Part shown: piece after piece, positions 9,177-21,632 of the stretch
Layout of the letters: each line of letters begins with the position of its first letter
Position numbering within the stretch: the stretch's first letter is position 1
Origin: Oasisia sp. SBJ-2009
Taxonomy: Eukaryota; Annelida; Polychaeta; Sabellida; Siboglinidae
Assembly: GCA_964017155.1 (NCBI GenBank)
Contig: OZ024857.1
Coordinates: forward strand, 31,007,042 to 31,071,041
Direction of reading: 5' to 3'
DNA: 64,000 bases
Notes under the pieces: model-generated
What the model saw: only the letters and a program-made list of their open reading frames with translations
Told to the model about the DNA's origin: nothing
Databases searched by the model: none
Program-made: the position numbers and the translations under genes

Positions 9177-12100
9177 ATGACAGAGCAACGGAATTTTCGA
9201 TCCGCCTATCTCGAAAAAGTCGGAATAAAGGGAGTTGAAGAAAAGAAATCTTTGGAAATCCTGTTAAACGAACAACCATTGGATATTATTAAATTAAACC
9301 AATTTTGCATTCGGTTTCCCGTTCCTGGTTCTCATCGTTCGTACCTGTGGAAAGTTTTATTAGGTACAGTTGACCTTATCATCGCCCAATTTCCATAGGC
9401 CTTGCAGAATTAAAATTGTCATTGTGCAGCCATAGTCGTCCCATGCTTGGGATAATAATTTCCCTAAAGTCTCATCGACGTAGTTGTAGGAGCTATTTAT
9501 GTCTTCTTCTAAGTATAAGATTACCACAAGTTCTGCTACTCTTGACTTGAGTCTTGGCCTTTACTTGGGCTAATGGCGGCTACTAATTCAAAGATTCAAA
9601 AAACTTTATTGTCCGTTTAAAAACATTAAAAACGGAAATTGTTCTTCAGTCACACATAAAATGACAGTAATAAAAACATTGGTGAATCATATATAGGGCC
9701 TACAGTTGTCAATACACAATAAAATGATAGTAACTAGGACGTAGTAAATATAGACTATACTATAGTCATAACTAAAAGGACTAAAATAGGTCAAGTGTAA
9801 TAATAACGGGGGCTAATAATAAATTACGTATAAAAATAGCTACTAAAATAAATAAATAAGCATGTATGATTTCTTTAAATGGGTCTCAGATAGGAGATAA
9901 TAACATTAGTAATAACATAATACTAAAATTGATAAATAAATAAGATTAAATAAAGAGTTACCATAAGAATATGACACATAAAATTCAAAAATTAATTAAT
10001 GACTTGTTGAAAACAGAGCATTAGCATTTAAAATAAAAATGGCAGAGGGTACAAACGATTTTTGAAGAGGTTCTTTTTTGCTAATGGAACTTTTAGACGT
10101 CTCGCTGGTGGCAGTTTCTGAAAGGCTTGATTCAGAGGATGGGCAGGATCATAGAGAATTTGTGTGGATTTCCTTTTCAGCGCATCTTTATATATGCTGG
10201 ACAGCTGTTTTTGATCGTTGCCAATTAACTTGCTTGCTGTGTTAACTACGTGAGCAAGCTTTACTTTATTTGCTGTTTCAAGTGTTTACCCTCACTATAT
10301 TATGTTCTTTTCTGTTTATGAGAAAGCCTACTCCTGCTCGTCCGTTGTTTGCCTTAGAATTGTATTGTATAGTAGGTGGCCGTTTTGTAAGGTAGTGAAG
10401 TATTCCTCGCGTTTTCTCACTTCTCCGATCCCGATTACATCCCATGCCAACCAGGTTTCCCTAACTTCTTCGAGTTCTTGTATGTGTTCATCTCTTAGTA
10501 GAATTCTGACATTGTAGGTCATTATCTTTACTCTATTTACTTTCTTTCGGTGGCTCTTTTTGACCCAGAGATTCTTAGCACCCACTGCACAAAGTCCTAG
10601 TTGACCAGAGTTGCCTCCTTGGTCATGGACTCCTTCAGTGCCACTGGGGACTGGGGCCCATGGCTTTCTAGTGCTTTGCATGCTGGTTTTGTTGGCCAAT
10701 GCCGTTGGCGGCCAATGCGGGTTGGAAGGGGCAGGCAATGTAGGGAGGACGAAATTGCCCAAGTTTCAACACAGTGTTTGTATCAGTACCGAACCACCAA
10801 CTTGCCAGCACTGGGATTCGAAACCTGGTCCCTCTAGTCGGTAGTCTGACACACTAACCGCTCGGCCACCGCGTCCTATGAATCAAAATCGGGGGGGGGG
10901 GCGAATATGTTCTATACAGTGTAATCAGCTGTAATGATATGTATGGTGTTGAGATTTTCATTACAGCATTATACACTCACTTTTTAATTAATTGTTATGA
11001 TTGAAACTATCAAGGCATTCAAACTGTAAACGTCAAATAATTACTGGATAGCATGCATGACTAGCATAGGCACAGTTATAATTCATTACCATATCATTAA
11101 TGTATCTAGAATTTATCACAAACAAAATGTTACATATATTAACAAAGATGACCAGTAAGAACTTCAACATCATATTATTTGATATGAATTATTATTCAAT
11201 AAAACGCCATGACATGTTTTCAATTAGTCAATGGCATGCAGAAACTGTATTTTGTTAGTGTAGGAGCACACTGCTAAGAATGTTAACTTCAAGGTCTGTA
11301 GTATACATATGAAGGGTTTGAACAAAAGATGATAATTGCCATATCTAAAATTTTGCCCATTCATGTAGCAATCTTTAGTTTATTACAGTCACATCGACGT
11401 AGTATAATTTACTTTTTCCAAAATGCGATACATCCCTTTAATGTCAGCGTTTGTTTTCAATATCATGCAAGAATGCATTATAAGCCACCCTCAAAATGTA
11501 GGAAACATAATTCAAATGAATTGTAGACTTCAGCCACAATTGTAGCAGTAAGATATACAACAAAGGCTGCAAACACCAAAATGTATCTAGATAGTGAATA
11601 TGCCAAGCCTCATCTGCTACGCTTATGCAAAGACAGAAACACAAAGTCAGCAATGATTAACCCAAAAATATGTTGCCTCATTTTATAAAATGTGGCAACA
11701 GTATTGTTAAAGCGTGCCACGTTTATAATTAATGTAGTCATGCCAACTATATGTTTGTTTATATAAAGAGTCATTACTACGCAAAATCGTGTTAATCGGT
11801 ATAAGTTATAAATATTGTAGCGTCCTGGCCATCAATAAATGTTTTAACGAAACAGAACTGACTTTGTAATGTCAAACGTCGAATGTTTATAAGAATCCAG
11901 ACGCTGTCACTCAAATCGCCGCGAGTGACACCCACCCTTTGACCTTTACCAACTGGGAGCATGCACCTGGCTGGGTGTGGCAGTTAGTGAATTAGTTGTT
12001 ATTGGCTATAAAGGTTTTCTAATAATAGGATATCTCTTGTCTGGTCTTATGATGTGCAAACAACATACATTACAAATATATACCATGTTTTTATAACAAA

Positions 12101-15100
12101 TGTAACGCCCATACAAATCGCATTCACACATAAATACTGACTTCATACCATTACAAATGACAACAAATACACGACATGGCAGCACGTGCAACCCGTCAAC
12201 TTGTGTTCACGTGATACTGCATCATGTGATCATGCATTTCGTTCTGGGCTTTTAGCCATGCCTACAAATAGGTATAATTTGTACCGTATAACATGATTTT
12301 GCAATAAAAATTAAAATCCACGAAATGACCATGTCGCTTTAAGCACATGCTATAGGGTATTCATTTGAATTACCTACTAGATACGTGGATATTTTGAAAT
12401 TTGTTTTACCCCACATGTACATTTGTATATCATAGCATGCTTCTTTTTAAGATATTTTTAACATTTATTGTTTTTCCATCAGATGTGTTACCAGTGCACC
12501 AGGCGAGCCACCAATATGTCGGTGAACAGCGACAGCAACAGTATGATGATCTGCATGAAGCTTTGGAGGCAATGTGTAAAATTGATGAGACATCACCACT
12601 ACACGAAGTTCATCTAAAAATGTTCCTTGTAGAAAATGGCTTACTGCCGTTCAATCAGTCTGGTATGGTAAGCTACCCCCTGTAATTACATATATGTGGT
12701 GCATTATTAAAAATATCTCTTAAGTCCAATTAAAACTGCTGGATCTTTTTGAAAGATGCTTATCGTATTTCTTGCCTATGTGCCAATTTTCCAACAAGTC
12801 AATTGGCATTTTGAGCCTAAAGTTTTATTAGGCGAGTTGCCTAGTCACAAGCTGAACTATCAAGAAAGTATACAGTGGTTGCTGCTAGTTTCTCTTAGAA
12901 GTCTGTTTCTTTACTGGCATTTCACATACAAGTCATTCATTTAGTACCCTGCTGAAGTATATTAAGGTTACTTGATCGATTCGATTATAAGAATTAAACA
13001 AGCAATTTTTAGAAAGAAGACAATGCAAGATTTATTGTTTTACAATTGATAGGTTTGCAGCAGTTTATTCAGGGAAAACATGCATTCACATGGGCATGCA
13101 CGCACGCACGCACGCACGCACGCACGACGCACGCACGCACACACACACACACACATTGATTTACATCGTCGTCATTGTGCACTGTGAAGCCGTAGTCTCT
13201 TGTGATTAGACAAAGGGCTTTGTTGTTCCCAGCCAGACATGGGGTCAATACAGTGAAATGTATTTAAATACAAATACTCTTGAAGGATTCAAATACAAAT
13301 ACTTTTAAGTACATTGGAAAGTATTTCAAAATACTTTTTCAAATTCTTTTCAAATTCTTTTCAAATTCTTTTCAAATACTTTTTCTCTTCAGGATGTATT
13401 ACTATGTAGGTAAAATAAAAGCAACTTATATATTGAGACATCTAGTTTATTGGCATAATTAGTGTTATGATGACAAGCAGACCAGTGCTAGGGAGTATTG
13501 TTATTGCTAACTACATCACAGTGACAACTGGCTCAAAAACCTCTATCCACAGAGGTAAAGGCCAAAATATGTTGTTTATTATGTTAAGCCAGGAGGTCCA
13601 TAATAAAATGCCTATGTTGCCCTCAGAAGACACACTGCCAATGACTGCTAGGGTCATGTGAGGAAGTGTGACAGCTCAACTTCAAAGTCAGCCAGGAAGC
13701 CAGAATAGCCTGGTGCCAGCTTGGAGCTTGACTAAAGAATAAATGGAATATTGACCTGTGGTCAATGTCAGGTGCTAATCCATTCTCTGACTCCGAGCAA
13801 ACAAAAATGGTGGTCACTGCCAGGGCCATGGGAACACCTGCTGTTAAGTGTCTTCATCAGTAATTAGGACTGTTGGGTGAAGTTGCAGTGAAGGTAATCA
13901 GTCTGGCAGGCATTACATGTGATCTTGAAACAGAATACATGTGATCTTGAAACATAAATGTTGATATTGACAATGTATGTGAAAAAGTATTTGAAAGGAT
14001 TTGAAATATTCAAATACTTTACTAAAGTATTTAAATGCAAATACTTTTCATTCCTAAAGATCAAATACAAATAATTTGAAAAAAGTATTTAAATATATAC
14101 ACATACAAATGTATTTGACCCTATGTCTGTTACCAGCATTGTACAGGGTAATCATCGATACAAAGTGTTGAATTGTTTACTTTTTGCAGATGAATGATGT
14201 GAGAAATAGGACATTCACTTCAGTGACGACAGCCATGAGTGAGGTGGCAGAGGGGCCGACAGACCTCTACTGGCTGTCTACAAAGTTCTACAAACTGCAA
14301 CTGAAGCATACTGAAATACAACCTGAAATGGTACAGATCGTACCTTATCTCACCTCACCATACCTCACCTCACCACCACACCTCACCTCACCTCACCTCA
14401 CCTCACCTCACCTCACCTCACCTCACCTCACCTCACCTCACCACCACACCTCACCTCACCTCACCTCACCTCACCACTACACCACACCTCACCTCACCTC
14501 ACCTCACCTCACCTCACCTCACCTCACCTCACCTCACCTCACCTCACCTCACCTCACCTCACCACCACACCTCACCTCACCTCACCTCACCTCACCACTA
14601 CACCACACCACACCTCACCTCACCACACCTCACCACACCACACCACACCACACCACACCACACCACACCACACCACACCACACCACACCACACCACACCA
14701 CCAGTTTGCCATGTCTCTGGTTACACTTTCACTTCCTTACAATTTGTCCACCCAGGGTTCAAGTACTTACAGAGAAAACACTGGTATCATTGTAAACAAA
14801 TATGGAAAATTCATGATAGATTGTTTTTACTAGTTGTAATGTACATACAGCGTCCTGCTAACTATTGTTAGTAGTATGCTTATGCAGGGTGTATAATAAA
14901 CTAGAATTGCACACATTTCATACTGCATTGGATTTTGTGAGCATACAATCTGATGCACAGCCCTTCAATGGTTTAATGTGTATTTGTCAAACTAACATAA
15001 ACAAATACCACATAGTGTATGTGTAATATTTTGTGTATGAAGTGCTTAATCCAAAAACTTCCATTTTAAATTCCACATTCCTTGGTCCTCTTCTGTTTAG

Positions 15101-18100
15101 TTTGTACACACTACATCCCCTAGTCGAGTCATATCATTGCTAATTATAACATCAATTATCACTTATATGCTGATGGAAGCAAGTAAATTGAAGCAAAATC
15201 CAGATAAAACTGATATAATAATTATTGGTATAAAACAACAATGAAACAAAACAGTCAACTGTTTTCCAGTTAAATTGCTTTGTAACAATACATCACAGAT
15301 GCGTAGTAGATACCTTTTGATGTCTTTGACAGTGATTTCAGCTTTCACCAGTATATTTCTCAAGAAACTATTGATGTGCCATAGCTTGAGGGCTGTAGGG
15401 CAACAGAATGGTGGATCTTGACACACAGGTTTACACACTTCTCTGTCATCAGCTGTTCTAATAAGTTGATTGAAGCTGAGCCCAGTCAAATCTTTGGTAT
15501 TGTTAATCCATGACTTTGCTGATCTTCCTCTCTCTCTCTCTTGACCCATCAGTTCCTCCTTGCAGGAGGGTGTTGGCCAATAGCCAGGCTCCCCTTGTGT
15601 CTGATCACATGACCACTTCACTTCTTGCAATTATCAACAAATGTTGTTGCATATCAGTCTACCTCTCCATCAGTTCTCGTACTTGTTTGTTTGTGGTGTG
15701 TGCAGAGTGAGAAGTGAACCTGTAACAACCTCCACATGCAGTTCATCTAAAAGGCATTGATGCACTTTTCCATCTCTGCATTGATCAACCATGTTTCACA
15801 TCTATAGAGAAAAACTGCTGTTGTCAATGCTCTCAGCAAACTCATTCTGACTTCCATAGATGTGTTCTTATCTCTCCAGATGGCTTTCAGATGAGTAGCT
15901 GAATATTTGTGCACGAGTAGACTTCGCGAATTAATTGCTGATAAATCCAAGATGGTGTTCAATTGAACAGGTCTGCCAGGGAGTAACGTATAAAGCGCTT
16001 TGAGCTGTCCTGATAGTTAGATGTAATATAAGAAGTTATCTTTCTCATTACTTAAGATCCCTTGTATCTCACTATCACTACTCGCAACTTAAACAGTTGC
16101 ACTGGCTTCCAGATGTACATCGAACCAAGTTCAAATTAGTTACTATTACATACCATGTCTTTTCTACTCAACCTCCATTTTATTTAGTTAGTCTCTTGCA
16201 TTAGTCTGAAACCCCCAGATCCCTTTGATCATCTCTTTCCCAACGTTTTGTTCCTAAAACTAAGCCCATTATTGGCAAACATGCTTCCTCTGTAGCAGCA
16301 TCCAAGAACTGGAATCAACTTCATATCAGTATTTCATCATCTGAAACTTCAAATGACTTAAATCTTGACACCTATTTGTTTGAAATTCCATTCCCACTTT
16401 AAACCTTTGGTAGCCCCGTGCACTAGTGATGGCTCTTGTCTGACCCCAGTTACTCTAGTAGTTACTGGTTCTACAAATAATAAATTTGCATGCCAATGTA
16501 TGACAGTTATCATAATTTTATGTGTGATTAGCATTGTCAACTTTGTAGGTGTGTATTTGTGACAGGTTGGTCGAGTCGACTTCTACCTGAAGAAGGAGGA
16601 TGGTGACGGTCACTTGTGTGAACATCTGATGAAACTGAAGGCATACCAATATCTACACTTCACGGACTGGTTCAGCAGTTGCTTTGCCAGTGTTCTTCCA
16701 ATGCCATCTCTTGCTCGGTCAGTTTTCTCACTGAAGATACTAGTACAGTATACATCCTCATGACAATACTAGTACAATATGTATCCTCTCCTGATGATAC
16801 TAGTACAGTTTATATCCTCTCATGATGATACTAGTACAGTAGATATCCTTTCCTGATGATACTAGTACAGTTTATGTCCTCTCCTGATGATACTATTACA
16901 GTTTGTCCTCTCCTGATGATACTAGTACAGTTTATATTCTCTCCTGAAGATACTAGTACAGTGTATGTCCTCTCCTGATGATACCAGTACAGTTTATGTC
17001 CTCCCCTGATGATACCAGTACAGTTTATGTCCTCTCCTGATGATACCAGTACAGTTTATGTCCTCTCCTGATGATACCAGTACAGTTTATGTCCTCTCCT
17101 GATGATACCAGTACAGTTTATGTCCTCTCCTGATGATACCAGTACAGTTTATGTCCTCTCCTGATGATACCAGTACAGTTTATGTCCTCTCCTGATGATA
17201 CCAGTACAGTTTATGTCCTCTCCTGATGATACCAGTACAGTTGATGTCCTCTCCTGAAGGTGCTAATACCGTTTATGTCCTTTCCTAGTGATATTAATAC
17301 AGTTTATGTCCTCTCCTGATGATACTAGTACAATATATATCCTCTCCTGATGATACGAGTACAGTATATATCCTCCTGACAATACTAGTACAATATATAT
17401 ATATCCTCTCCTGGTGATACTAGTACAGTTTATATCCTCTCCTTGTGATACTAGTACAGTTTATGTCCTCTCCTGATGACCCTAGTACAGTTTGCATCCT
17501 CTTCTGATGTTACTAGTACAGTAGATATCCTTTCCTGATGAACTAGTACAGTTTATATCCTCCCCTGAAGATATTAGTACAACATATGACCTCTCATGAT
17601 GATACTAGTACAGTAGATATCCTTTCCTGATGATAATAGGACAGTGTATATCCTCTCCTGAAGGTGTTAATATCATTTATGTCCTCTTCTGATGATACTA
17701 TTACAGTATATATGTCCTGTATATCATCTCCTGATGATACTAGTACAGTTTATATCCTCTCTTGATGATACTAGTACAGTTTATATCATCTCCTGATGAT
17801 ACTTCTACAATAGATATCCTCTCCTGATTATACTACACCTGTAATACATTAGATATCCTCTCCTGATTATACTAGTACATTGGATATCCTCTTCTGATCA
17901 TACTAGTACAGCAGATATTCTCTCCTGGTTATCAATTGTTGAAATACACTGCATACCCACAGCAATATTTTTATTAAGGTCTCAGATTTCATGTTACAAT
18001 ACCAACATTTGTTAATGGTGGACAATTTAATATTTAAATACAAAATGGTTCCTAATGGTGAAAGCACATTTTTGTCTAACTTCAGTTTTGATTGACAAAA

Positions 18101-19303
18101 CATTTACCGTAAACCATGTATTTACAAACGTAACTTTAAGAATGAATCTTATTAATGTTGTTTTGCACTATATGCATGTGGTAACAGCATTTAGTAGTTG
18201 TACATTTGTTTTGGTAATAAAATCATTAATTATGTACCCTGGCCACATTAGTTGGGGTGACAACACAATTAATGATATACATTATTTGGGGTCACAACAC
18301 CATCAATTTTGCAATGTAACAAACGTCTTATTGTTGTTTTATGTACTTGCCACAGTTGTGTAAGTATCATTGCTTATTTGTCTTGCTTCAGCATCTGGGA
18401 TAAAATAATAGGTGGATCGTACAAGATCTTGGTCTTTGTTGCCGTGGCGATGTTGTTGACGTTGAAGCGACCTATTCTCAGCATGAAGACCATTTCTAAT
18501 GTTGAACAATACCTCTCTCAGGTATAAATAAAACTTTGACTGTACTAGCAATGTTCATGTAACAGTTCAGTACCAAGCAGTTCACACAGTATGGTGCTTT
18601 ACAAAAACAGTAATTGAAAGAACAAACACAAACGAACAAATTAATTAATGTGACTTTGTTGTTTTCAACTAAACTATGTACAGAGGAGTACAAATAGGCA
18701 AGTTCTGATACAGCACAGTATCCAGTCATAGGACCGTTCAAAGCACTTTACACTTTACTTCCCTGACAGACCTGTTCACTCAGACACCATCTCGGCTTCT
18801 CTGGGAAGCATCCAGCCATATGCTACAATTAATGCATGAAGGCTGCTGTGCACATATCCACCACTGTCTATAGTCAGATACTCATTTATACAGCTGAGTA
18901 AATTGAGTGAGTAGGATACTGCATACCTGAGAATTGGCTAGAGAAAGTAACAGCGTGGGAGATAGACACGGAGATATAGATAGATGCATGCACACATACA
19001 CTCATAAAGCATTCACATATAAATGAATGAATGAAAGATGACTTGTGAAAGGTAGAATGTGTGACATATTAATAAAATATACTTCCTGATAAGATGCTCA
19101 CAATCACACATCAAATATATTTTGTTTTACAAATAAGATATGTTTGTGTCATCACTATGATTTTTTCCCATCAGATACCTGATGACAACGGGGACATCAT
19201 TGTGAATAAAGCAGTTGAGCTGTGGCACAAACATGGCTGTCTCCTACTGCCTGTGGCAACTCGAGGCAACTCCCCAGTCATCACAGACAAGGTGTACAGC
19301 TGA
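9177..19303 (+). CDS. TBC1D7: TBC1 domain family member 7 (TSC complex subunit), six coding exons
   Basis: Coding exons are 9177-9363, 12483-12667, 14190-14330, 16566-16717, 18392-18521 and 19175-19303. All have GT-AG borders and consistent phases, giving 307 aa (human about 293). Residues 1-62 start [16 protein letters not shown] and include [12 protein letters not shown] and WKVLL, hallmarks of TBC1D7. Later exons give [29 protein letters not shown] and [11 protein letters not shown], all diagnostic. The protein is the third subunit of the TSC1-TSC2-TBC1D7 complex, which acts on lysosomal Rheb to restrain mTORC1. The usual TBC arginine and glutamine finger motifs (IxxDxxR, YxQ) are not visible, as in known TBC1D7. 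The last exon extends about 20 residues past the human end into an 85-bp tandem repeat. CRE palindromes lie just upstream. Confidence 0.95.
9583..10250 (-). mobile_element. LINE 3' remnant (end of ORF plus tail)
   Basis: On the minus strand, 10247-10029 encodes a decayed end of a reverse-transcriptase ORF with [34 protein letters not shown] and KNRLYPLP. This pattern (HPL...F..LPSGRR...R...IP) is typical of the ORF end of many non-LTR elements. The 3' tail near 9583-9660 reads ggacaataaagttttttg. A related tail lies at 26526-26625. The element is in TBC1D7 intron 1. Confidence 0.65.
10328..10762 (-). mobile_element. non-LTR retrotransposon endonuclease fragment (RTE-like)
   Basis: The minus-strand frame contains [20 protein letters not shown], then [19 protein letters not shown] and NGHLLYNT. 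This is the N-terminal part of an APE-type endonuclease as found in RTE-like LINEs. It lacks the catalytic C-terminal half, so it is a truncated copy within TBC1D7 intron 1. A tRNA-like segment lies directly 5' of it on the same strand. Confidence 0.7.
10775..10876 (-). repeat. tRNA-like head (Leu/Ser type) next to LINE fragment
   Basis: Read on the minus strand, the segment gives gacgcggtggccgagcggtt (A-box region of tRNA-Leu or tRNA-Ser type) and then ggtttcgaatccc (B box) in the correct order. It is followed within a few tens of bases by the start of the endonuclease fragment. It is either a SINE head or a Pol III-type leader joined to the LINE. Confidence 0.5.
10880..12482. other. TBC1D7 intron 1, remaining part
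   Basis: A short G run at 10891-10900 is followed by AT-rich sequence with no recognisable gene or repeat. It ends in a good 3' splice site (tttttccatcag) at 12482. Confidence 0.5.
13097..13155 (+). repeat. (ACGC)n/(AC)n microsatellite
   Basis: About 11 ACGC units with one slip are followed by a run of AC, within TBC1D7 intron 2. Confidence 0.9.
13234..14129. mobile_element. non-autonomous hAT-like element, 896 bp
   Basis: The left end starts CAGACATGGGGTCAA and the right end is its near reverse complement (ttgaccctatgtctg). The element is flanked by ttcccagc (13226-13233) and ttaccagc (14130-14137), an 8-bp target-site duplication with one difference. Subterminal regions are rich in aaatacaaatac and its complement. 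CAG termini and 8-bp duplications fit the hAT superfamily. No transposase is present. It occupies most of TBC1D7 intron 2. Confidence 0.65.
14348..14702 (+). repeat. (CCTCA)n/(CCACA)n pentanucleotide satellite
   Basis: Pentamers TCACC with interspersed CACCA variants start 17 bp after the TBC1D7 exon 3 donor (14331) and run about 355 bp. The open frame of HLTSP repeats through it is an artefact. Confidence 0.9.
15075..15300 (+). mobile_element. CR1/L2-like LINE reverse-transcriptase remnant, 5' piece
   Basis: Translation gives [13 protein letters not shown], then HLYADG (a mutated YADD active site), then [15 protein letters not shown]. These are the standard RT palm and thumb blocks of CR1/L2/Rex-like elements, with a deletion between the last two. 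The element continues at 16035-16400 beyond a minus-strand insertion. Confidence 0.65.
15300..15962 (-). mobile_element. RTE-like LINE C-terminal fragment inserted in another LINE
   Basis: On the minus strand, the first part gives [19 protein letters not shown] and EKCINAF. Further 3' it gives [20 protein letters not shown] and [10 protein letters not shown]. These match the end of RTE-type polymerase ORFs (YGCETW..., GR.RK.W.D...). Frames differ between the parts, so the copy is dead. It sits between two halves of a plus-strand LINE. Confidence 0.7.
15963..16035 (+). repeat. SINE family B tail
   Basis: The string gaacaggtctgccagggagt followed by aaagcgctttgagctgtcct matches the tail of the copies at 5.1, 18.7 (reversed), 36.4 and 63.3 kb (reversed). 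Confidence 0.6.
16035..16410 (+). mobile_element. CR1/L2-like LINE remnant, 3' piece
   Basis: Translation gives [20 protein letters not shown], then [13 protein letters not shown], then [10 protein letters not shown] and [13 protein letters not shown]. This is the classic C-terminal block of CR1/L2-like reverse transcriptases (LHWLPV..R..FKL, ...AAS.WN.LP). Stops and frameshifts show that it is inactive. Confidence 0.75.
16735..17935 (+). repeat. 31-bp minisatellite, about 38 copies
   Basis: The unit is roughly tcctctcctgatgatac followed by cagtacagtttatg, most regular around 16980-17250. The array starts about 17 bp after the TBC1D7 exon 4 donor at 16718. Every unit contains a pyrimidine tract, a tgat motif and a tacag that resembles a 3' splice site. 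Confidence 0.9.
18710..18915 (-). repeat. SINE family B copy
   Basis: On the minus strand it contains ctggatgcttcccagagaag, gaacaggtctgtcaggga and gtgctttgaacggtcc. Its outer part (tccaccactgtctatagtca, catttatacagctgagt) matches the copy at 49.09-49.15 kb. The copy lies in TBC1D7 intron 5. Confidence 0.65.
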
Positions 19304-19812
19304 CAGTTTACACAAACATGGCTGTCTCCTACTGCCAGTGACAACTCAAGGCAACTCCCCAGTAATCACAGACAAGGTGTACAGCTGACAGTTTACACAA
19401 ACAAGGCTGTCCCCTACTGCCAGTGACAACTCAAGGCAACTCCCCAGTCATCACAGACAATGTGTACAGCTGACAGCTTACACAAATAAGGCTGTCTCCT
19501 ACTGCCAGTGACAACTGAAGGCAACTCCCCAGTCATCACAGACAATGTGTACAGCTGACAGCTTACACAAATAAGACTGTCCCCTACTGCCAGTGACAAC
19601 TGAAGGCAACTCCCCAGTCATCACAGACAAGGTGTACAGTTGACAGTTTACACAAACATGACTGTCTCCTACTGCCAGTGACAACTCAAGGCAACTCCCC
19701 AGTCATCATTGACGAGGTGTACAGTTGACTGCTTACACAAAACAAGGCTGTCTTCCAAAGAAGAATCAGGGCAGCTCTCCAAACGCTAACAAGGTGTACA
19801 GCTGACAAGATG
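19220..19812 (+). repeat. 85-bp tandem repeat that begins inside the TBC1D7 last exon
   Basis: The marker gctgtctcc (or a close variant) recurs at 19236, 19321, 19406, 19491, 19576, 19661 and 19747, a period of 85-86 bp. The first unit is the coding end of TBC1D7 including its stop codon (19301-19303). The following units lie in the 3' untranslated region. Because 85 is not a multiple of three, later copies are read in shifted frames. Confidence 0.9.
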
Positions 19813-20940
19813 CACAACATTGCTGTCAACCTGTTAATTAATTTTGGGATTACCCTTTGATCTGGGGTGACAGTCACTAACAGTTGAGTCAACAACTGAT
19901 TCACGTAACATTGTGTAAGATATGTGCCAAGGCTAGTGCAGTCAAGTAACATTTGTGTTGTGCGTGGATGTGTGGGGTGATAGGACCCAACAACTGTGTG
20001 GAGAAGACATCTTGTAGATAAACAAGACAGTTGTCACAGGAACTGTTGTAACCCGTCCAGCTCTACAACAGGAGACAACGACTGGGAGTTGACGGAACTT
20101 ATGCTGCATTTGAACAAAGAATCATTGCTTTAAAAAATGTATATAGAACAATCATTATTTTATTTCCAGGTATATCATATTGGTTGTTCATAATAATTTA
20201 CTGACATGCAACTGTTAAACGGTTGGTAAATTTATGTGCTTGCTGATCTGTGCTATTCTGTTATATTTTAAATATAATGTGTATATAAAAATTCACTACA
20301 TATTATGAAATGCTTGTTTTCTGAAAGTCTTGAAGATTGCCTATACATTTTAAGCAAGTATATGTGGCCATCTGCGATTTCACATGAAAATGGTCCTGGT
20401 TAACTGATAATTTACCAGACCTTCCCACAGTATCACCAACAGGCGTGGTGTAATAGTAAATTTATTGTAATGGTTGTTCTCTTCTTGTTCCTGTCATCAG
20501 CAGAGAGGTAGGCCAAAGTTACTGTCATAATTTCTTCATCGTTTCTTTCCTCCTCACTTTTCTCTCACTGCATTTTCTATCACCAGCAAATAATATTAAA
20601 GTATTAGTAATAGGATGAACAAAAATGCAATGTAATACTAATAGGAATGATGCAATACTATTTACCTATTTTAGATTACTGTTGGGTATTTAAAAAAAAA
20701 ATTGAATTGCATTTATGCAGTCTCATTACTTAATTGTTTGCAAAGAATATTCTAAATGTTTCACCAGATTTTATTATAATATAATACAATAGTATAGTTC
20801 CCATGAAATCTGTAATTGTAACTTCTTAAAATGAAATCATATATTGCAATGCACTCAGCATTTAATAGGAAGGAAACTAGGTAATAACAATATATTTGAA
20901 TTACAATGCAAAATAATTAACCCTGTTCATCAATAGTATG
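19813..20940. other. TBC1D7 3' flank
   Basis: AT-rich sequence that probably holds the rest of the 3' untranslated region. No canonical AATAAA was found close to the stop, and an ATTAAA lies near 20596. Nothing else was recognised. Confidence 0.35.
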
Positions 20941-20942
20941 AA

Positions 20943-21632
20943 TCAGCTTGGGGTTGGGTGGATCCAAATATGAATTTGAAGTGTTTTGAATTGGAAATCA
21001 CAAAAGGGCACTATTTGTTTTTTATTTTGGTTTATATTTGGAAGTGTTTGTAAATACACATATTTTTTTTACCAACAATAAGCAAAGCATTACCTCACAT
21101 AGTCTGACTGGCTCAAGAGTCATGAGAGAAAATTGTTCACACCTGTGGTAGGCATTGGACAACAATGGGCAGGCAGCACTGAACAAAATTGGCCAATAGT
21201 GTATATATAACTGCTAGTCAAACTTTAGCATCAATGAATGGGTGGACCAATGAATGAATGAGAAACCAGTGAGGCTTAATCCCCATCCATAGCCATGAAA
21301 GCAGGTTTTGCCTAGGAATGTGCTTCAAAGAATACTGCTGTCACCTGCTGTGTAAATATTCAGGACTAGCATAAAAGAAGCTAGGTTTCTTCCATTCAAT
21401 GTGTAGTAAAATCTTAAAGTGCATGTATTTGGTCTGTTTTTTTTTTATCTTATTAAGAAATACCACGAAATAAAAAAAATTAATCATACTTGAATCGCAA
21501 ATTGCAATGTATTTGAATAAAAAAATTATTAATGTATTTGAACTTAAATCTGAAAAAGCAACGCATTTGATTTGGCCAAGTTGTATTTGTAATTGATTCT
21601 GAAATGTATATTTGAACCCAACCCATAGTCTA
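20943..21632. mobile_element. possible inverted-repeat element
   Basis: The left end cttggggttgggtggatcc and right end gaacccaacccatag are imperfect reverse complements. The interior is AT-rich with aaatacaaat-like runs, reminiscent of the element at 13234-14129. No clear target-site duplication was found. Confidence 0.35.
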
